Origin: RGIG3009 sp045590855
Lineage (GTDB): Bacteria > Bacillota > Clostridia > Oscillospirales > Acutalibacteraceae
Length of the DNA stretch: 64,000 nt
NCBI GenBank assembly: GCA_045590855.1
Contig: JAZNRV010000077.1
Span: 12,539 to 76,538 of the forward strand
Direction of reading: 5' to 3'
The notes under the pieces are model-generated. The model had not been told where the DNA came from. It ran no database searches and saw only the letters and a list, made by a program, of their open reading frames with translations. A program made the position numbers and the translations under genes. This document shows, in pieces, positions 53,997-61,839 of the stretch. Numbering within the stretch: the stretch's first letter is position 1; each line of letters begins with the position of its first letter.

Positions 53997-54025
53997 TAGT
54001 ATCAAGCGAAAAAAACAGAATATTC
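53997..54025 (-). promoter_or_regulatory. Putative forespore sigma-G/F promoter for gpr
   Basis: Minus strand GAATA, 17-base spacer, GATACTA, close to the Bacillus sigma-G/F pattern (GNATR ... CATNNTA). The gene is sigma-G controlled in Bacillus; the match here is by eye. Confidence 0.35.
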
Positions 54026-54036
54026 TAAAAAAAGTG

Positions 54037-54065
54037 TTGCTTTTTTAAAAAGTTCGTGTTATGAT
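54037..54065 (+). promoter_or_regulatory. Sigma-A promoter of rpsT
   Basis: TTGCTT (54037-54042), 17-base spacer, TATGAT (54060-54065). Confidence 0.65.
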
Positions 54066-54111
54066 AATCCGTGCGTGATTTATGAAAAATCTTTTTTGAG
54101 GAGGTGTGACC

Positions 54112-54366
54112 ATGCCCAACATTAAATCCGCCAAAAAACGTGTCAAGGTGATTGCTGCCAAAACGGCTAAAAACAAAGCCGGCCGTTCGGAACTCAAAAC
54201 AGAAATCAAAAAGGCCAACGCCGCTATCAAATCCGGTGCGGAGAACAAGGAACTTCTTGTCAAAGCTGCTATCAAAAAGATTGACCAATCCGTTTCCAAG
54301 GGACTCCTGCACAAGAACACTGCTGCACGGAGAAAGTCCGCCCTCACCAAAAAAGCAAACGCTTAA
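54112..54366 (+). CDS. rpsT: 30S ribosomal protein S20
   Basis: 84 residues behind GAGGAGG. Starts MPNIKSAKKRVKV and contains LHKNTAARRKSAL, both diagnostic of S20. It is monocistronic, divergent from gpr, the common Firmicute arrangement. Confidence 0.97.
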   Translation: MPNIKSAKKRVKVIAAKTAKNKAGRSELKTEIKKANAAIKSGAENKELLVKAAIKKIDQSVSKGLLHKNTAARRKSALTKKANA

Positions 54367-54379
54367 TGGAGTGCAAACC

Positions 54380-54415
54380 ACAACCCCCGACAATGTTGTC
54401 GGGGGTTGTTTTTGT
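54380..54415 (+). terminator. Terminator of rpsT
   Basis: Fourteen-base stem ACAACCCCCGACAA/TTGTCGGGGGTTGT with a two-base loop, then a T-rich tail. The AT-rich stretch from 54416 to the next promoter holds nothing recognisable. Confidence 0.9.
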
Positions 54416-54575
54416 TTGTTTTTCTTTTTTGCTTTATTACCTTATTATATGGTCGCTTTTTGGTTTTGCTGTCATTTTCAGAAGTTATCGGGCGCTTTTT
54501 TAATGGTTTTCCCCATCAAAACCACACAAAACAAAGATTTTTTTAAAAAAACAAAGAAAAATCAAAATTTTTGTG

Positions 54576-54604
54576 TTGACTTTTGAAGAATATGGTGGTA
54601 TGAT
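54576..54604 (+). promoter_or_regulatory. Sigma-A promoter of the microcompartment operon
   Basis: TTGACT (54576-54581), 17-base spacer, TATGAT (54599-54604), giving a start near 54611 and a roughly 48-base leader ending in AAAAAGGAG before the aldolase ATG. No operator is clearly identifiable. Confidence 0.75.
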
Positions 54605-54658
54605 ATAGCCATAAAGCTATGAAAGCAAAGAAAATCCAAACAAAAAGGAGTATGTGTC

Positions 54659-55462
54659 ATGGCAAACGAGTACGAAATCAAAAAACAGATTTGCGCAATC
54701 GGCAAGCGGATTTATGACAAAGGCATGGTCGCTTCCAATGACGGTAACATTTCCGTGAAGTTGAACGACAATGAATTCCTTTGCACCCCCACCGGTGTCA
54801 GCAAAGGCTTCATGACTCCCGAGTTTATCTGCAAAGTGGATAAAAACGGTAACGTGTTGCAAGCCAACGCCGGTTACAAACCGTCGTCCGAAATCAAAAT
54901 GCACATGCGTGTGTACAAAGAGCGCCCCGACGTCGGCGCAGTGGTTCACGCTCACCCGATGTATGCTACCGCTTTTGCAATTGCGGGCATCCCGCTGAGC
55001 CAACCCATCATGCCGGAAGCGGTTATCGCTCTCGGTTGTGTTCCGATTGCGGAATACGGCACCCCCTCCACCGAAGAAATTCCGGATGCCGTTTCCAAAT
55101 ACCTGCAATCCTTCGACGCGGTGTTGCTCGAAAATCACGGTGCGTTGGCATTTTCGGATAACTTGCTCAACGCTTATCACAAAATGGAATCGGTTGAATT
55201 CTATGCTCAACTGTTGTACATTTCCAAACAACTCGGCGGCCCGCAAGAACTCAGCGAAGCACAAGTCAAACGCCTTTATTCCATGCGTGCCAACTACGGC
55301 TTGAAGGGCAAACACCCCGCAGACCTTTGCCCCAACGCCAAAGCAGGCTTGCCCAGCTGCCACGGTTGCAAAACCACCTGCTATCCGCATCAAACCGAAT
55401 CGAGCGATTCCGATGTGGTTGCCGAAATCACCCGCCGCGTGCTGGAACAATTAAACAAATAA
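54659..55462 (+). CDS. Class II aldolase (fuculose/rhamnulose-1-phosphate aldolase type), BMC cargo
   Basis: 267 residues. The catalytic Glu (SSEIKMH, Glu78) and zinc His residues (VVHAHP, His97/His99; LENHGAL, His160) match FucA-like aldolases, which split deoxysugar 1-phosphates into dihydroxyacetone phosphate and lactaldehyde. Beyond the usual about 215-residue fold is a C-terminal extension with four Cys (224, 234, 237, 241) and a final amphipathic helix DVVAEITRRVLEQLNK, the type that targets cargo to microcompartments. It is the first gene of the operon. Fuculose versus rhamnulose preference cannot be told. Confidence 0.88.
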   Translation: MANEYEIKKQICAIGKRIYDKGMVASNDGNISVKLNDNEFLCTPTGVSKGFMTPEFICKVDKNGNVLQANAGYKPSSEIKMHMRVYKERPDVGAVVHAHPMYATAFAIAGIPLSQPIMPEAVIALGCVPIAEYGTPSTEEIPDAVSKYLQSFDAVLLENHGALAFSDNLLNAYHKMESVEFYAQLLYISKQLGGPQELSEAQVKRLYSMRANYGLKGKHPADLCPNAKAGLPSCHGCKTTCYPHQTESSDSDVVAEITRRVLEQLNK

Positions 55463-55477
55463 GAGGTTTCATAAATC

Positions 55478-55963
55478 ATGGATGAAAAAGCCTTGAATGC
55501 TTTGGTAAACACCGTAGTTGAGCAAGTTAATCGTCAAGCAGACGATATGACGCTTAAATCCGCCTTACGACTTGCCGAAAAGGTGAAGGAAAAAGCAAAA
55601 CAAATGGGAGTAAAAGCGGTAATCGCCGTTTCCAACAAGGCTGCCCGTCCCGTTTTGATAGAATGTATGGACGACTCGTACATTGCCAGTTACGATGTAG
55701 CTTTGCAAAAAGCATTCACCGTTGTGGCGCTCAAAATGTCTACCGCACAACTAAAACCCCTGGCACAACCCGGCGGTTCGTTGTACGGCATACAATTTAC
55801 AAACGAAGGGCATGTAGTCATTTTCGGCGGCGGTGAACCGCTCAAAAATGCCGCCGGCAAAATCATCGGCGGTTTAGGCGTCAGCGGCGGCAGTGAAGAA
55901 CAAGATACCGCGCTGGCTGCTTACGGAAAAGAAATTTTCGAACGAATGGAGGCACATTCTTAA
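55478..55963 (+). CDS. GlcG/HbpS (PduO C-terminal)-like protein, BMC-associated
   Basis: 161 residues. An N-terminal amphipathic helix (ALNALVNTVVEQVNRQ) resembles an encapsulation peptide, followed by a GlcG/DUF336-type domain (AVSNKAARPVLIECMD, FGGGEPLKNAAGKIIGGLGVSGGSEEQD as landmarks split here for brevity). The family binds haem or cobalamin-related ligands in some members and forms the C-terminal part of PduO. The adenosyltransferase half of PduO is absent, in line with no B12-dependent dehydratase here. The stop codon overlaps the next ATG (TAATG). Confidence 0.75.
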   Translation: MDEKALNALVNTVVEQVNRQADDMTLKSALRLAEKVKEKAKQMGVKAVIAVSNKAARPVLIECMDDSYIASYDVALQKAFTVVALKMSTAQLKPLAQPGGSLYGIQFTNEGHVVIFGGGEPLKNAAGKIIGGLGVSGGSEEQDTALAAYGKEIFERMEAHS

Positions 55964-57168
55964 TGGATATCAATTCTTCCAACATTGAAGAAATTGTCCG
56001 GCAAGTATTGGACGACATGAAGGGTACCACCGCAGCCGCTCCCGCATCTGCCGGCGGCAACGTTCCGCAAAAAGCGCGTGTTGCCATGTTGGTACAACCT
56101 GAAAAATTCGAATTGCAAGAGTACTCGCTCCCCACCATTGGCGACGATGACATTTTGGTCAAAGTGGAAGGCTGCGGTGTTTGCGGTACCGATGCTCACG
56201 AATTCAAACGCGACCCCTTTGGCTTGATTCCGGTCGTGCTCGGTCACGAAGGTACGGGCGAAATTGTTAAAATCGGCAAAAACGTCACCAAAGACAGTGC
56301 CGGCAAGCCGCTTAAAGTTGGCGACAAAGTCGTTACCTGTGTAACGTTGCATGACGACCCGGACATCACCATGTTTGACCTTAACAAACAAAATGTCGGT
56401 GCTGCCGATGTGTACGGCTTGCTTCCCGACGACGAAAAAGACCACTTCAAAGGCTGGTTTGCCGATTACATCGTTCTCCACAAAGGCTCTTCTGTCTTTA
56501 ACGTGAGCGATTTGGATTTGGACTCCCGCATTTTGATTGAGCCGTGTGCCGTGTTGGTACACGCCGTCGAACGCGCCAAAACCACCGGCATCTTACGTTT
56601 TAACAGCCGCGTGGTGGTGCAAGGTTGCGGTCCAATCGGTTTGATTTGCATTGCCGTGTTGCGCACGATGGGTATTGAAAACATCGTCGCGGTCGACGGC
56701 GAAGCCAAACGTTTGAGCTTTGCTCGCGAAATGGGCGCTTCGGGAACCGTTAACTTCAAAGAATTCCAAGGCATTGACGCTTTGGCAGGCGGTGTGAAAG
56801 CAGCGTTCGGCGGTTATCTTGCTGATTTTGCTTTCCAATGCACCGGTTCTCCCGTTGCTCATGCCAACATTTACAAGTTCATCCGCAACGGCGGTGGCTT
56901 GTGCGAACTTGGTTTCTTTATCAACGGCGGCGACGCCACCATTAACCCCCACTTCGATATTTGCTCGAAAGAAATTACCACGGTGGGTTCTTGGGTATAC
57001 ACCTTGCGCGATTACGCTACCACGTTTGATTTCCTCAAACGCGCCAAAGGTATCGGATTGCCGATGGAAAAACTGATTACGCACAGATATCCGCTGGAAC
57101 AAATCAATGAGGCGTTAGTCACCAACTTGAAAATGGAAGGTTTGAAAATCGCCGTCATTAACAAGTAA
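55963..57168 (+). CDS. Zinc-dependent alcohol dehydrogenase, BMC cargo
   Basis: 401 residues. The N-terminal about 45 residues (IEEIVRQVLDDMKG plus an Ala/Pro linker) are an encapsulation-type helix. The enzyme core has the catalytic zinc motifs GCGVCGTDAHEF and GHEGTGE, and the NAD-binding GCGPIGL. The four-Cys structural zinc lobe of classical MDR enzymes is missing. It probably reduces lactaldehyde or propionaldehyde to regenerate NAD inside the shell; direction and substrate are inferred. Coupled by overlap to the preceding gene. Confidence 0.85.
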   Translation: MDINSSNIEEIVRQVLDDMKGTTAAAPASAGGNVPQKARVAMLVQPEKFELQEYSLPTIGDDDILVKVEGCGVCGTDAHEFKRDPFGLIPVVLGHEGTGEIVKIGKNVTKDSAGKPLKVGDKVVTCVTLHDDPDITMFDLNKQNVGAADVYGLLPDDEKDHFKGWFADYIVLHKGSSVFNVSDLDLDSRILIEPCAVLVHAVERAKTTGILRFNSRVVVQGCGPIGLICIAVLRTMGIENIVAVDGEAKRLSFAREMGASGTVNFKEFQGIDALAGGVKAAFGGYLADFAFQCTGSPVAHANIYKFIRNGGGLCELGFFINGGDATINPHFDICSKEITTVGSWVYTLRDYATTFDFLKRAKGIGLPMEKLITHRYPLEQINEALVTNLKMEGLKIAVINK

Positions 57169-57181
57169 GGGGCGAATGTAA

Positions 57182-57496
57182 ATGGGTATGGCCACCGGTA
57201 TTGTGGAAGTTTACGGGTTGGTTGCCGCGTTTGTCGCGTGTGACGCCGGCTGCAAAGCCGCCGATGTCGTCGTGGAAAACTTCGACAAAAACAAACCCGC
57301 AAACGCCGACAAATTACCTGTACCGTTGATTGTGGCGGTTAAATTCCGCGGCACAGTCGACAACGTGGTAGCGGCGGTTGCCGCTGCCGAACAAGCAGCA
57401 AATCAAGTCGCCGGTGTTGTTACCACGCACGTGATGACAAGCACCGAAGCAGACACAGAAAAGATGCTTAAGCTAAACGCTTTTGATAAAAATTAA
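57182..57496 (+). CDS. BMC-H shell protein, variant with insertion at the pore loop
   Basis: 104 residues. The BMC fold is recognisable (ATGIVEVYGLVAAFVACDAGCKAADV at the N-terminus, split motif; HVMTS near the end), but the residues that line the central pore in standard BMC-H (KIGSG) are replaced by an insertion (NKPANADKLPVPL). It likely forms hexamers with an altered or closed pore. AAGGGG lies before the ATG. First of the shell-gene block. Confidence 0.78.
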   Translation: MGMATGIVEVYGLVAAFVACDAGCKAADVVVENFDKNKPANADKLPVPLIVAVKFRGTVDNVVAAVAAAEQAANQVAGVVTTHVMTSTEADTEKMLKLNAFDKN

Positions 57497-57510
57497 GGAG
57501 GCACACTAAT

Positions 57511-57786
57511 ATGTCTAACGAAGCTCTTGGTATGGTAGAAACCCGCGGCCTCACCGCCGCCATCGAAGCAGCCGATGCTATGGTCAAAGCTGCAGAAGTT
57601 GTCCTTATCGGCACGGAAAAAATCGGTTCCGGTTTGGTGTCCGTCATGGTCCGCGGCGATGTCGGCGCTGTGAAAGCCGCTGTCGAAGCCGGTTCGTCCT
57701 CTGCCTCGAAATTGGGCGAATTGGTCGCCACTCACGTTATCCCGCGTCCTCACGGCGATGTGGAAAAAATTCTGCCGAAAATTTAA
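57511..57786 (+). CDS. BMC-H shell protein (PduA/EutM-like), copy 1
   Basis: 91 residues of canonical BMC-H: EALGMVETRGLTAAIEAADA, pore loop KIGSG, and HVIPRPH near the C-terminus. It forms hexameric tiles of the shell. It is nearly identical to the two later copies, differing mainly at both termini, so recent tandem duplication is likely. AAGGAGG precedes the ATG. Confidence 0.95.
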   Translation: MSNEALGMVETRGLTAAIEAADAMVKAAEVVLIGTEKIGSGLVSVMVRGDVGAVKAAVEAGSSSASKLGELVATHVIPRPHGDVEKILPKI

Positions 57787-57800
57787 GGAGTTTTTCGTAA

Positions 57801-58097
57801 ATGAAATCTTTGGGACTGGTAGAAGTCTCCGGCGTTACTGCCGGTATTGACTGCTTAGACATTATGTGCAAATCGGCAAATGTCGACTTTGTTACATGGG
57901 AACGCAAGTTGGGCGGACGGTTAGTTACCGTTATCGTGCAAGGTGATGTTTCGGCTGTGACGGCCGCGGTGGAAAACGCTGTTGCCGGGTCCATCATCAA
58001 ACCGGTAGCTCACGCGGTCATTGCCAGCCCGCACGAAGAAACCATGCGGATGATCAATTTGAGCGCCGCACGTATTCAACGAAAGGCAGGTAATTAA
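57801..58097 (+). CDS. BMC-H shell protein, divergent paralogue
   Basis: 98 residues. BMC motifs SLGLVEVSGVTAGIDCLD and HAVIASPHEE are clear, but the pore loop reads ERKLGGRL and a basic tail (ARIQRKAGN) follows the fold. It is distinct from the three PduA-like copies and may occupy a different shell position or change pore chemistry. AAGGAG precedes the ATG, and the stop is two bases before the next frame. Confidence 0.9.
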   Translation: MKSLGLVEVSGVTAGIDCLDIMCKSANVDFVTWERKLGGRLVTVIVQGDVSAVTAAVENAVAGSIIKPVAHAVIASPHEETMRMINLSAARIQRKAGN

Positions 58098-58099
58098 CA

Positions 58100-58456
58100 A
58101 TGGCTGAAGAAAAACAAGTTACTGCTGAGGTTGCCGTTGAGGCACCGAAATCCGCACCGGTAAAGGAGGTTAAGAAAATGGCACTGGAAGCATTGGGCAT
58201 GGTAGAAACCAGAGGTTTGGTTGCTGCAATTGAAGCAGCCGATGCTATGGTTAAAGCGGCTAACGTTGCTTTGATCGGCACCGAAAAAATCGGCTCCGGT
58301 TTGGTATCGGTCATGGTTCGCGGTGACGTAGGCGCTGTCAAAGCCGCCGTTGAGGCCGGCTCTTCGTCCGCCTCCAAACTGGGCGAATTGGTAGCGATGC
58401 ATGTCATCCCGCGTCCGCACAGCGACGTTGAGAAAATCTTACCGACGCTGAAATAA
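58100..58456 (+). CDS. BMC-H shell protein, copy 2, long form with N-terminal extension
   Basis: 118 residues. A 26-residue Ala/Glu/Lys/Pro-rich extension (MAEEKQVTAEVAVEAPKS start) precedes a 92-residue canonical BMC-H domain. Within the extension lies AAAGGAGG (58162-58169) and an ATG seven or eight bases later (58178), so the canonical short form can also be made. The long start is preceded only by AAAGGCAGG. The domain is almost identical to copy 3. Confidence 0.85.
   Translation: MAEEKQVTAEVAVEAPKSAPVKEVKKMALEALGMVETRGLVAAIEAADAMVKAANVALIGTEKIGSGLVSVMVRGDVGAVKAAVEAGSSSASKLGELVAMHVIPRPHSDVEKILPTLK
58161..58180 (+). promoter_or_regulatory. Internal ribosome binding site and start in BMC-H copy 2
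   Basis: TAAAGGAGGTTAAGAAAATG: a near-perfect Shine-Dalgarno and correctly spaced ATG inside the frame. It would give a 92-residue product (58178-58456) the same length as copy 3, which starts MALEALGMVET like this one. Confidence 0.75.
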
Positions 58457-58504
58457 TTTTCGTATTCCAAAAAAAACTATATAAATTTTAAGGAGGAAAC
58501 AACA

Positions 58505-58783
58505 ATGGCATTGGAAGCATTGGGTATGGTTGAAACCAGAGGTTTGGTTGCCGCAATCGAAGCGGCGGATGCTATGGTTAAAGCGGCTAACGTCGTTTTA
58601 ATCGGCACCGAAAAAATCGGTTCCGGTTTGGTGTCCGTCATGGTCCGCGGTGACGTAGGTGCTGTCAAATCCGCTGTGGAAGCCGGTTCTTCGTCGGCTG
58701 CCAAATTGGGCGAATTGGTTGCTACACACGTTATCCCGCGTCCTCACGGCGATGTGGAAAAAATCCTTCCCGTTTTAAAGTAA
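58505..58783 (+). CDS. BMC-H shell protein (PduA/EutM-like), copy 3
   Basis: 92 residues, differing from the short form of copy 2 at about six positions. Pore loop KIGSG. AAGGAGG stands before the ATG in an AT-rich 48-base spacer. A strong hairpin follows at 58791. Confidence 0.95.
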   Translation: MALEALGMVETRGLVAAIEAADAMVKAANVVLIGTEKIGSGLVSVMVRGDVGAVKSAVEAGSSSAAKLGELVATHVIPRPHGDVEKILPVLK

Positions 58784-58790
58784 TTTAGGT

Positions 58791-58828
58791 AGAACGCGCG
58801 GAGAGAGCGTTCGCTCTCTCCGCGTTCT
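58791..58828 (+). promoter_or_regulatory. Intercistronic hairpin after the shell-hexamer genes
   Basis: AGAACGC/GCGTTCT and GGAGAGAG/CTCTCTCC stems stacked with a two-base bulge, loop GTTC. There is no T run, so it is unlikely to terminate; it more likely stabilises the upstream hexamer mRNA or is an RNase processing site that sets hexamer-to-pentamer ratios. Confidence 0.6.
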
Positions 58829-58865
58829 AACCACCCTAAACCCTCTCAAAAGAAAGGTGAGCACG

Positions 58866-59147
58866 ATGTTCGTCGGAAAAGTTGTGGGAAGCATCGTTTC
58901 CACACGCAAAAATGAAAACTTAATCGGCAGTAAATTCATGGTAATAGAACCTCTCGCCGAACTCGGCGACGCGTCCTCGAAAGTAGTCGCAATTGACAAT
59001 GTAGGCGCCGGTATCGGTGAAGTGGTCTTGGTTGCCACCGGTAGTGCCGCTCGCATCGGCTGTAACATGGCAGATGCTCCGGTTGACGCTGCAATTGTCG
59101 GTATTGTCGACAGTGGTATTGGTCTGAGTAACCATGAACATAACTGA
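58866..59147 (+). CDS. BMC-P pentameric vertex protein (EutN/CcmL/PduN family)
   Basis: 93 residues from the ATG eight bases after AAAGG. Starts MFVGKVVGSIVSTRKNENLIG and has VAIDNVGAGIGEVVLVATGSAA, split landmarks of EutN. Pentamers cap shell vertices. Its end overlaps the PduS-like gene by 14 bases. Confidence 0.94.
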   Translation: MFVGKVVGSIVSTRKNENLIGSKFMVIEPLAELGDASSKVVAIDNVGAGIGEVVLVATGSAARIGCNMADAPVDAAIVGIVDSGIGLSNHEHN

Positions 59148-60468
59148 ACTCAAAGCCGTTCTTCGTGACGGTGGCGTGGTCGGTGCCGGCGGTGCCGGTT
59201 TTCCCTCTTACGCCAAATTGGACACGCGTGCCGATACACTGATTTTGAACTGTGCAGAATGTGAGCCGTTGCTCAAACTGCACCGTCAAATGTTGGAACG
59301 GTACACCGGGGAAATTGTGAATGCCCTTCATATCTTGGCCGAGGCCGTAGAAGCAAAATCGGTTATTATTGCCGTTAAACGTTCGTACGGTCGCACCATT
59401 GATGCTGTCAAACAGCACATGGCATCACACCCAAATATGTCTTTGTGTTTGTTGCCGGAGGTTTACCCCGCCGGTGACGAAGTGGTACTGATTTATGAAG
59501 CCACCGGCAAGGTAGTGCCGGCAGGCGGATTGCCGATTTCTATCGGCATCACGGTGTTTAACGTAGAAACCGTGTATAACGTAGCACAGTTGCTGTCCGG
59601 CAAACCCGTAACGCACAAGTTTGTTACGGTAGCGGGCGAGGTTGCCTCTCCTGTTACCTTGCGGGTGCCGCTGGGAACTTCTTTTGAAGAACTGCTGGCA
59701 TTGGCAGGCGGTGTTACCACCCCTCACCCTGCTTATTGCATTGGCGGTCCCATGATGGGACGCTTGGGCAGTCCGTTTGAGCCGGTCACCAAAACCACCA
59801 ACGCTATTTTGGTCTTGCCGGCAGACCATCCTTTAATTCAGAAAAAACAGGCAAAGCCTTTTATTGATATGAAACGTGCCATGGCGGCTTGTTGTCAATG
59901 CAACTACTGCACGGAGTTGTGCCCTCGTTATTTGTTGGGACATCCGATTGAGCCGCACAAATTCATGCTGTACGCTTCTAACGGCGTCACCAACGATGCC
60001 ACCCCGTATGTCAACTCATTCTTTTGTTGCAGTTGCGGTTTGTGCGAACTGTACTCCTGCGGCCAAGGTCTTTCGCCCCGTTCGTTGTTAGCGGCGTGCA
60101 AAGACGGTTTGCGCCAACACGGTGTACGTCCTCCCCAAAACCCTGAACTGCAACCTGTCAGCGAGGCACGCAAATATCGTCGTATTCCCATGGGTCGCCT
60201 GATGGCGCGTCTGGGACTTACGCAATATAATCGCTCGGCACCGTTGTCCGACACCGTCGTGAAACCTGCCGAATTACGCGTGTTGCTTTCGCAACACATC
60301 GGCGCACCTGCCAAACCGGTAGTTAACGTGGGCGATGTGGTTACACAAGGTCAACTGATTGCCGAAGTATCAGCAGAAGCACTGGGTGTTTCCCTACACG
60401 CTCCGATGAACGGCAAAATTACTTCGATTACCGATTCCGTCATTACCATTAAGGAGGTTACAGCATGA
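59134..60468 (+). CDS. PduS-like/RnfC-like flavin Fe-S protein
   Basis: 444 residues. The N-terminal flavin/NADH-binding domain has GGVVGAGGAGFPSY and GGLPIS. Two four-cysteine cluster motifs follow (CCQCNYCTELCP, CCSCGLCELYSC), predicting 4Fe-4S clusters. A C-terminal RnfC barrel-sandwich domain closes the protein. PduS-type proteins pass electrons, for example across the shell in partnership with PduT. Overlaps both neighbours (14 bases before, four after). Confidence 0.92.
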   Translation: MNITELKAVLRDGGVVGAGGAGFPSYAKLDTRADTLILNCAECEPLLKLHRQMLERYTGEIVNALHILAEAVEAKSVIIAVKRSYGRTIDAVKQHMASHPNMSLCLLPEVYPAGDEVVLIYEATGKVVPAGGLPISIGITVFNVETVYNVAQLLSGKPVTHKFVTVAGEVASPVTLRVPLGTSFEELLALAGGVTTPHPAYCIGGPMMGRLGSPFEPVTKTTNAILVLPADHPLIQKKQAKPFIDMKRAMAACCQCNYCTELCPRYLLGHPIEPHKFMLYASNGVTNDATPYVNSFFCCSCGLCELYSCGQGLSPRSLLAACKDGLRQHGVRPPQNPELQPVSEARKYRRIPMGRLMARLGLTQYNRSAPLSDTVVKPAELRVLLSQHIGAPAKPVVNVGDVVTQGQLIAEVSAEALGVSLHAPMNGKITSITDSVITIKEVTA

Positions 60469-61013
60469 GAAAAGCCATTGGCATGGTCGAATATAAAACC
60501 GTATCCTCCGGTATGAGTGCTGCCGACCGCATGGTAAAAACTTCCGAAGTGGACATTTTGGAAGCCAGCACCGTGTGTCCCGGCAAATATATTGTACTCA
60601 TCAGCGGCGATTTGAGTGCCGTAAAAGCGGCGATTGATGCCGCCTCCGCACACTATTCCGACACGTTGTTAGACAGTTTTGTGCTGGGTAACCCGCACGA
60701 ATCCATTTTTACCGCTCTGTATGGTTCCACCGACATCGGCGAGCCTGACGCGCTGGGCGTGTTGGAAACCTTTACCGCCGCCGCTGCGATTGTGGCAGCG
60801 GATATTGCGGCCAAAACCGCACAAGTGGAATTAATTGAATTGCGCTTGGCGCGTGGTATGTGCGGTAAATCGTATTTGTTGCTAACCGGCGAAATTGCCG
60901 CCGTACAAGCAGCCATTGACAAAGCGAAAAACGGTGCCGGTGAGGCCGGTATGTTCCTTGACAGTGCTGTTATCCCCCATCCCGACGAAAAAACTTGGCG
61001 CAGTATCCTGTAA
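60465..61013 (+). CDS. PduT-like tandem-BMC (BMC-T) shell protein
   Basis: 182 residues with two BMC domains (about 1-92 and 95-182). Cys38 in STVCPGKY occupies the position of the PduT cysteine that, as three copies, holds a 4Fe-4S cluster at the trimer pore. This and its coupling to the PduS-like gene (four-base overlap) suggest an electron relay across the shell. A second Cys (GMCGKSY) lies at the matching position of domain two. Confidence 0.93.
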   Translation: MRKAIGMVEYKTVSSGMSAADRMVKTSEVDILEASTVCPGKYIVLISGDLSAVKAAIDAASAHYSDTLLDSFVLGNPHESIFTALYGSTDIGEPDALGVLETFTAAAAIVAADIAAKTAQVELIELRLARGMCGKSYLLLTGEIAAVQAAIDKAKNGAGEAGMFLDSAVIPHPDEKTWRSIL

Positions 61014-61032
61014 CAAGGAGGATTTCGTTATT

Positions 61033-61791
61033 ATGTTAGCCATTGAACGCCGCAACGCTATTCTTGCCAAACTTTCTGTCGAAGGCAAGGTTATTGTTGC
61101 CGATTTGAGTCGTGATTTTGGTGTAACCGAAGAAACGATTCGCCGCGATTTGGAAAAACTGGATAATGAGGGCTTAGCCAAAAAAACATACGGCGGTGCC
61201 GTTGCTAACCAAACCGTCAACGTCGACTTGCCGTATAGTGTGCGTAAACGCGCAAACGTCGAGCGCAAACAACGCATTGCCGAAAAAATCGGCGAAATGA
61301 TTCACGATGGCGACTACATCATGTTAGATGCCAGTTCTACCGCCATCTTTGTTATTAAGTACATTAAATCGCTCAAAAACATCACCTTGATTACCAACTC
61401 GGTCGAAATCATGTTAGAACTTGCCGACAAAGAAGGCTGGAACATTTTGTCGACCGGCGGCTCGTTAAAAGAAGGCTCACTTTCACTTGTGGGTGCTTCT
61501 GCCGAAAAAATGATTCGCGGTTTTCATGTCAATTTGGCGGTTTGTTCCTCAAAAGGCATTGATATTTCCATGGGGATTACCGATTCCAACGAAAAAGATT
61601 CCCAAATCAAACAAGCCATTTTTGCTGCTGCCGACCGCCGCATTTTGGCGATTGACGGTACCAAATTTGATAAAATCTCGTTTGTGAAAGTGTGCGATGT
61701 CCGCGACGTCGACACCGTCGTCACAGATGAACCCCCGTCCGAACGATGGGTGGATTATTTCAAAGATAATAATGTCGAATTGGTCTGCTGA
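61033..61791 (+). CDS. DeoR-family transcriptional regulator
   Basis: 252 residues from the ATG behind AAGGAGG; an earlier in-frame start inside the PduT-like gene has no ribosome binding site. The N-terminal helix-turn-helix (VADLSRDFGVTEETIRRDLE) is followed by a DeoR sugar-phosphate sensor domain (DASSTAIFVIKYIK, TNSVEIMLEL). It probably represses this operon until a deoxysugar phosphate binds. The placement inside the operon implies autoregulation; the operator is not identified. Confidence 0.92.
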   Translation: MLAIERRNAILAKLSVEGKVIVADLSRDFGVTEETIRRDLEKLDNEGLAKKTYGGAVANQTVNVDLPYSVRKRANVERKQRIAEKIGEMIHDGDYIMLDASSTAIFVIKYIKSLKNITLITNSVEIMLELADKEGWNILSTGGSLKEGSLSLVGASAEKMIRGFHVNLAVCSSKGIDISMGITDSNEKDSQIKQAIFAAADRRILAIDGTKFDKISFVKVCDVRDVDTVVTDEPPSERWVDYFKDNNVELVC

Positions 61792-61839
61792 CACAGACAC
61801 GGTCGACACATCAGTTAAAGTTTCTAAGGAGTGATTGAA

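Noticed and set aside
54605..54658. Catabolite-responsive (cre) site before the microcompartment operon (ATGAAAGCAAAGAAAA).
   Set aside because: It lacks the central CG and symmetry of the cre consensus, so it is not supported.
60895..61032. An earlier start for the DeoR regulator inside the PduT-like gene.
   Set aside because: No ribosome binding site there, while AAGGAGG stands correctly before the ATG at 61033, where family homology begins.
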